From positions 1 through 7,368 of the forward strand of contig CAZFXZ010000031.1 of NCBI GenBank assembly GCA_964523165.1: a stretch of DNA of 7,368 bases, given 5' to 3'. Below the pieces are notes generated by a model. That model saw only the letters and a list, made by a program, of their open reading frames with translations, made no database searches and was not told the origin of the DNA. Each line of letters starts with the position of its first letter. The first letter of the stretch is position 1. The stretch comes from CAZFXZ01 sp964523165. Lineage in GTDB: Bacteria > Patescibacteriota > Patescibacteriia > JACRDY01. Position numbers and translations under genes: made by a program. Of this stretch, positions 3,228-7,368 are shown piece after piece.

Positions 3228-3656
3228 ATGCCAACAATTAACCAACTTATTCGCAAGGGCCGTCACTCTAAGCCTAAAAAATCTGAAACTCCAGCTTTGG
3301 AAACAACGTTGGATTCTTTGCATCGTAAGCAAACTCGTTTAAAAAAAGGCAGTCCGGCCAAGCGCGCCGTTTGTTTGAAAGTTTTTACTCGCACGCCCAA
3401 AAAGCCAAACTCGGCTTTGCGTAAAGTCGCCAAAGTTCGTTTGTCCAATGGAGCTGAAGTAACAGCTTATATCCCCGGCGAAGGTCACAATTTACAAGAA
3501 CACAGTGTCGTCTTGGTCCGCGCTGGCGGCGTCAAAGATTTGCCCGGTGTGCGCTATCGCGTCATCCGTGGTGTTTATGATGCCCAAGGTGTGTCTGATC
3601 GCAAACGTGGTCGGAGCCGTTATGGCGCCAAACGTCCTAAAGTTAAAGCCGAATAA
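3228..3656 (+). CDS. rpsL: 30S ribosomal protein S12
   Basis: A 142-residue protein of the 30S decoding centre. The start is taken at the ATG of 3228 because the family begins MPTINQL; a TTG two codons earlier is less likely. PKKPNSALRK (57-66) contains the lysine equivalent to E. coli K42 (K58, wild-type, streptomycin-sensitive form), and the loop GGVKDLPGVRY (100-110) holds the K87 and D88 equivalents (K103, D104). In this loop the usual RGGRVKD reads RAGGVKD, so the conserved Arg (E. coli R85) is Gly. A segment of about 14 residues before RAVC (47-50) is extra relative to E. coli and resembles the long S12 of Gram-positive bacteria. No SD is seen; the promoter is at 3146-3174. It is first gene of the str operon, 2 nt before rpsG. 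Confidence 0.97.
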   Translation: MPTINQLIRKGRHSKPKKSETPALETTLDSLHRKQTRLKKGSPAKRAVCLKVFTRTPKKPNSALRKVAKVRLSNGAEVTAYIPGEGHNLQEHSVVLVRAGGVKDLPGVRYRVIRGVYDAQGVSDRKRGRSRYGAKRPKVKAE

Positions 3657-3658
3657 TT

Positions 3659-4138
3659 ATGCGTGGTAAACAAGCCCCCAAACGTCCAATTTCGCCTGAT
3701 CCTAAATATCAAAGTTTAGTTGTCGGTAAGTTTGTCAATTATGTCATGGAACGTGGCAAAAAAAATACCGCTCGCCGTGTTGTCTACGGTGCTTTTGATG
3801 TCATGGCCGACAAGACCAAACAAAATCCGTTAGAAGTTTTTGAAACGGCCGTTAAAAATGTTGGGCCGATGTTGGAAATCCGCAGTCGTCGTATCGGTGG
3901 CGGTAACTACCAAATCCCCATGCCGGTTTCGGCTGAACGTCGTCAATCTTTGGCTTTTCGCTGGATCATTGCCGCCGCTCAGGGTCGCAAAGGTTTGCCT
4001 ATGAGTAAAGCTTTGGCTTTTGAACTCATTGATGCTTTTAATAAAGAAGGCGCGGCCATCAAAAAACGCGACGATGTCCACCGTATGGCCGAAGCCAACA
4101 AAGCTTTTGCCCACTTCGCTCGCTTTGGTCGCAAGTAA
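3659..4138 (+). CDS. rpsG: 30S ribosomal protein S7
   Basis: A 159-residue primary 16S rRNA-binding protein that nucleates the 30S head. The N-terminal MRGKQAPKRPISPDPKY, then KFVNYVMERGKKNTA (24-38) and the central VGPMLEIRSRRIGGGNYQIPMPVSAERR (68-95) are plain S7 signatures; the length is typical. The start ATG is 2 nt after the rpsL stop, with no SD, so translation is probably coupled. In E. coli S7 represses its operon by binding the long rpsL-rpsG spacer; here the spacer is nearly absent, so that mode of control cannot operate at this place. A terminator-like hairpin follows at 4194-4216. Confidence 0.97.
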   Translation: MRGKQAPKRPISPDPKYQSLVVGKFVNYVMERGKKNTARRVVYGAFDVMADKTKQNPLEVFETAVKNVGPMLEIRSRRIGGGNYQIPMPVSAERRQSLAFRWIIAAAQGRKGLPMSKALAFELIDAFNKEGAAIKKRDDVHRMAEANKAFAHFARFGRK

Positions 4139-4193
4139 CACCATTTATCGGCTTGTCATTATGCTCTTTAACTTAATTCTTCATTCGCGCACT

Positions 4194-4216
4194 AACCACT
4201 CTTTGTAGTGGTTTTT
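4194..4216 (+). terminator. Terminator or attenuator hairpin between rpsG and fusA
   Basis: AACCACT (4194-4200) pairs with AGTGGTT (4207-4213) over a 6-nt loop, with T4212-T4216 as the tail. It lies only 14 nt before the fusA ATG. It may end the rpsL-rpsG transcript in part and so reduce fusA expression, or act as a control point. The core CCACT/AGTGG stem recurs in the tuf leader. Confidence 0.6.
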
Positions 4217-4230
4217 GTATCTATTTTTTT

Positions 4231-6067
4231 ATGGCCAACGATTACAGTCTAGATAAGCTTCGCAATATCGGGATCATCGCCCACATCGATGCCGGCAAAA
4301 CCACGGTCACCGAGCGCATTTTGTTTTACACCGGCAAAAAACATAAAATTGGCGAAGTCCATGAAGGTCAGGCGGAAATGGACTGGATGGAGCAAGAACG
4401 CGAACGCGGTATCACCATCACTTCGGCGGCTACGACTTGTTTTTGGAAAGATTGCCGTATCAATATTATCGATACACCTGGGCACGTCGACTTTACAGCT
4501 GAAGTTGAACGCAGTTTGCGCGTGCTCGACGGTGGCGTGGTAGTGTTTGACGGGGTGGCGGGCGTGGAGCCGCAATCCGAAACTGTCTGGAATCAAGCTG
4601 ATAAATATAATGTCCCACGCATCGCTTTTATCAATAAAATGGATCGGACCGGCGCTGATTTTTACAAAGACTTAAAGTCAATCCATGATCGTTTGACCAA
4701 AAATGCCCATCCGGCTCAATTGCCGATTGGGGCCGAAGAAAACTTTTCTGGCATCATCGACTTGTTGGAACGCAAGGCCCGCGTTTATCTAGATGATTTG
4801 GGCATGCAACACGAAGATCGCGATGTGCCCGAAGACATGAAAGAAAAAGTTGAACAATATCGTCATCAANNNNNNNNNNNNNNNNNNNNNNNNNNNNNNN
4901 NNNNNNNNNNNNNNNNNNNNNNNNNNNNNNNNNNNNNNNNNNNNNNNNNNNNNNNNNNNNNNNNNNNNNCGGGTTTATTCCGGTAAAATCAAGGCCGGCT
5001 CTTATGTTTACAACTCCACGACCGGCAAAAAAGAACGCATGGGCCGGATTTTGCGCATGCACGCCAACTCTCGTGAAGAAATTTCGGAAATCGGCGCTGG
5101 TGATATCGGCGCGGCCGTGGGTTTGAAAGAAACTTTTACCGGTCACACGTTGTGCGATGAAGATCATCCCGTGATTTTAGAAGCTATCACTTTCCCCGAG
5201 CCGGTTATTTCGATTGCTATTGAGCCCAAGACCAAAGCTGACCAAGAAAAAATGGGCATTGCTTTGCAACGCTTGTCCGAAGAAGATCCGACGTTCCGCG
5301 TCCGGACTGATGAAGAAACTTTGCAGACCGTTATTTCCGGTATGGGTGAATTGCACCTCGATATCATCGTCGACCGCATGAAACGTGAATTTAAGGTTGA
5401 AGCCAACGTCGGCGCGCCGCAAGTCGCTTACAAAGAGACCATTACCAAGTCGGCCGAAGCCGAAGGTAAATACATCAAACAATCGGGCGGCCGCGGTCAA
5501 TATGGTCATTGTTGGATCCGCGTCGAACCGCAAGAAGAAGGCAAAGGTTTTGAATTTATTGATGAAATTAAAGGCGGCGTCATCCCCCGTGAATACATCC
5601 CGGCCATTCAAAAAGGTATCGAAGAAGCCAAGACTAAAGGTGTTATTGCCGGCTATCCGTTGATCGATTTCAAAGTTGCAGTTTTTGATGGATCTTATCA
5701 CGAAGTCGACTCATCTGAAGCGGCTTTCAAAATCGCCGGCTCGATGGCTTTGCAAGAAGCTGTTCGTAGGGCCGGTCCGGAAATTTTGGAGCCAATCATG
5801 AGCGTTGAAGTCGTCACGCCGGAAGATTTCATGGGCGATGTCATGGGCGACATCAACTCCAAACGTGGTCAGATCAACGAGATGACGGATCGGGGTGACA
5901 AAAAAGTTATTCGGGCCGACGTGCCGTTGGCCGCTATGTTTGGCTATGCCACCAGTTTGCGTTCGGCCACTCAGGGTCGAGCCAGTTACAGCATGGAGTT
6001 TAAGCACTACTCGGCTGTACCGCGTAACGTAGCTGAAGAAATTATTAGTGGTAATAAGAAATCTTAA
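4231..6067 (+). CDS. fusA: Translation elongation factor G (interrupted by an assembly gap)
   Basis: EF-G, the GTPase that drives translocation and, with RRF, ribosome recycling. The first part (4231-4869, 213 residues) has G1 AHIDAGKT (17-24), switch I RGITI (59-63), G3 DTPGH (81-85) and G4 NKMD (135-138). After the gap (from 4970, 365 residues) come domain II (RVYSGKIKAGSY), domain III (GMGELHLDI), domain IV with SGGRGQYGH and domain V ending near SLRSATQGRASYSMEF. The two parts are in different frames only because the N run is an arbitrary 100; family comparison puts the missing part, including the GSA (G5) motif, at about 113 residues. The whole protein would be about 690 residues, normal for EF-G. 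There is no SD: a T run directly precedes the ATG. It lies downstream of rpsG after a hairpin. Confidence 0.96.
4870..4969. other. Assembly gap of 100 N inside fusA
   Basis: The coding frame before the gap and after it disagree, and EF-G homology implies about 340 missing bases rather than 100. The gap is a placeholder, not evidence of a frameshift. Confidence 0.95.
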
Positions 6068-6071
6068 AAGT

Positions 6072-6392
6072 ATGCTTTCGACTAGCTGGCAACAAGCTCT
6101 CGATTTTGCCGCTCGGCACAATACCGCCGTGGTGGTGGTTGATAGTCAGAGTGACAAGGCTTTTGTCTTGAGTCCGCTCGACCAACAAATTAAGCCATCT
6201 GATATTTCGGTCGACTACCAAAACTTGACAGAAGAGGAGTTCTTATCTAAAATCAACCGTGAAATTTCACTTTGGCGCCAAGCTCGATCGACGGACTCGC
6301 AAACCGTCCGACCGTCAGCCGTCGACGTCGATGGTGAATATCAATTCGAGCCGATAATTGAAGAGGCCGAAGAAAATAATTTAAACATTTAA
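6072..6392 (+). CDS. Small acidic protein of unknown function between fusA and tuf
   Basis: A 106-residue protein starting at the ATG 4 nt after the fusA stop; the frame is open further upstream to a GTG (6048) inside fusA, but the ATG is the better start. There is no SD, so translation is probably coupled to fusA. The N-terminal half (AVVVVDSQSDKAFVLSPLDQQ, about 18-38) looks like two beta strands and a turn, faintly like the short strand pair of Phd/RelB-type antitoxins. A helix with LTEEEFLSKINREISLWRQ (52-70) follows. The tail is rich in D and E (EPIIEEAEENN). No membrane segment, no cysteines. I do not recognise a named family. Its place in the str operon suggests a link to translation, but this is inference only. 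Codon use resembles its neighbours, so it is probably a stable resident. Confidence 0.8.
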   Translation: MLSTSWQQALDFAARHNTAVVVVDSQSDKAFVLSPLDQQIKPSDISVDYQNLTEEEFLSKINREISLWRQARSTDSQTVRPSAVDVDGEYQFEPIIEEAEENNLNI

Positions 6393-6407
6393 TTAACATC
6401 ATTTTAG

Positions 6408-6446
6408 GCGATAGTTGGCTAAAACCACTTAGTAGTGGGCTATCGC
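6408..6446 (+). promoter_or_regulatory. Bipartite hairpin in the tuf leader
   Basis: An outer stem GCGATAG (6408-6414) with CTATCGC (6440-6446) encloses an inner stem CCACT (6425-6429) with AGTGG (6434-6438), with a 10-nt bulge on the 5' side. No T tract follows, so it is not a terminator. It ends 15 nt before the tuf ATG and could bind a protein or control ribosome access. Its inner stem equals that of the fusA leader hairpin. Confidence 0.6.
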
Positions 6447-6461
6447 TGCGGGAAAAATAAC

Positions 6462-7368
6462 ATGACGACATTTGATCGTTCCAAGCCGCACGTCAACGTT
6501 GGTACTATCGGCCACGTCGACCACGGCAAGACCACTTTGACAGCCGCCATTTTGGCCCGTTTGGCCACTAAGGGTTTGGCTGACAGCCGCCCCGTCGACC
6601 AAATCGACAAAGCGCCTGAAGAAAAAGCTCGTGGTATTACCATTGCCACTGCCCACGTTGAATACCAAACTGAAAAGCGTCACTACGCTCACGTTGACTG
6701 TCCTGGTCACGCCGACTACATCAAAAACATGATTACCGGCGCAGCTCAGATGGATGGCGCCATTTTGGTTGTTTCAGCTACCGACGGCCCGATGCCACAA
6801 ACTCGCGAACACATTTTGTTGGCTCACCAAGTCGGCGTGCCGAAAATTGTGGTTTTCTTGAACAAGGTTGACCAAGTTTCTGATCCGGAATTGATTGACT
6901 TGGTTGAAGAAGAAATCCGCGACTTGTTGAAAAAATATGAATTTGACGGTGATGCCGCTCCGGTTGTCCGGGGTTCGGCCTTAAAAGCTTTGGAAAATCC
7001 GTCCGGCGATGAAGCTAAGTGTATCGATGATTTGATGGCGGCTTTGGATTCTTACATCCCTGAGCCTCAACGTGTCGTCGACAAACCTTTCTTGATGCCG
7101 ATCGAAGACGTTTTCTCCATTGAAGGTCGTGGTACGGTCGTGACCGGTCGTATCGAACGCGGTATTATCAAGCTCAACGAAGAAGTGGAAATCGTCGGTA
7201 TCAACGACACACTAAAGACGATCGTGACTGGTATCGAAATGTTTAATAAGCAACTTGACCAAGGGCAAGCTGGTGACAACGCCGGTATTTTGCTCCGCGG
7301 TACTCGCAAAGATCAGGTCCAACGCGGTCAGGTCTTGGCCAAAACCGGCAGCATCACTCCGCATACCG
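6462..7368 (+). CDS. tuf: Translation elongation factor Tu (3' end beyond the window)
   Basis: EF-Tu delivers aminoacyl-tRNA to the ribosomal A site. The first 302 codons are present out of about 395; the reading frame is open to the window edge. G1 GHVDHGKT (17-24), switch I RGIT (57-60), G3 DCPGH (79-83), G4 NKVD (134-137) and G5 GSAL (171-174) are all intact, followed by domain II with EDVFSIEGRGTVVTGR. The usual NKCD reads NKVD, so the cysteine next to the guanine site found in E. coli is missing; this occurs naturally elsewhere. The start ATG begins MTTFDRSKPHVNVGTIG; a weak GCGGGA lies 9 nt upstream. It is the last visible gene of the str cluster, with a structured leader at 6408-6446. 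Confidence 0.97.
   Translation, partial: MTTFDRSKPHVNVGTIGHVDHGKTTLTAAILARLATKGLADSRPVDQIDKAPEEKARGITIATAHVEYQTEKRHYAHVDCPGHADYIKNMITGAAQMDGAILVVSATDGPMPQTREHILLAHQVGVPKIVVFLNKVDQVSDPELIDLVEEEIRDLLKKYEFDGDAAPVVRGSALKALENPSGDEAKCIDDLMAALDSYIPEPQRVVDKPFLMPIEDVFSIEGRGTVVTGRIERGIIKLNEEVEIVGINDTLKTIVTGIEMFNKQLDQGQAGDNAGILLRGTRKDQVQRGQVLAKTGSITPHT

Noticed and set aside
4850..4990. Frameshift or split fusA pseudogene
   Set aside because: The frame change coincides with a 100-N placeholder, and both halves are otherwise intact EF-G.
6048..6071. GTG start for the small gene after fusA
   Set aside because: It would overlap fusA and has no ribosome site; the ATG 4 nt after the fusA stop is the normal operon arrangement.

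Overview
This window looks like a scaffold piece from a bacterium with a compact genome, most likely a member of Patescibacteria (candidate phyla radiation). The supporting signs are a Gram-positive-type long S12, a zinc-type short L28, tightly packed translation genes with poor Shine-Dalgarno sites, and small unrecognised membrane proteins. I cannot prove the lineage from the sequence. Two runs of exactly 100 N (1309-1408 and 4870-4969) are assembly gaps, and both seem to be fixed-size placeholders.

Left part (1-960): a tRNA island. Three proline tRNAs (UGG, CGG, GGG) lie head to tail with spacers of 5 and 2 nt, followed by a strong terminator. Next comes a promoter and a ~190-nt structured RNA region whose architecture resembles 6S RNA. 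Then a fourth proline tRNA (a second GGG, of different type and with encoded CCA) and tRNA-Ala(CGC). Between the last two lie one exact and one broken copy of the 3' end of the fourth tRNA and several GC-rich palindromes, probably scars of insertion events.

Middle part (1000-2500): a small DUF378-type membrane protein points right towards a leftward two-gene operon. That operon encodes two unrecognised single-pass membrane proteins. One has a duplicated ~45-residue helical unit, and the other has an eight-cysteine outer domain. The operon has a near-consensus promoter, perfect ribosome binding sites, and a terminator that appears to be cut by the first gap. Upstream, also leftward, is rpmB (L28), whose stop codon is built into its own terminator.

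Right part (2500-7368): a site-2-protease-like M50 membrane protease, then the str cluster rpsL - rpsG - fusA - small unknown gene - tuf (tuf runs off the end). The leaders of rpsL, fusA and tuf each hold a hairpin. The rpsL and fusA hairpins look like intrinsic terminators or attenuators, and the fusA and tuf hairpins share the same CCACT/AGTGG stem. The core theme is translation: tRNAs, ribosomal proteins, both elongation factors and possibly a polymerase-regulating RNA. The most novel material is the two-gene membrane operon, the 6S-like RNA, the tRNA-end duplications and the small gene between fusA and tuf.
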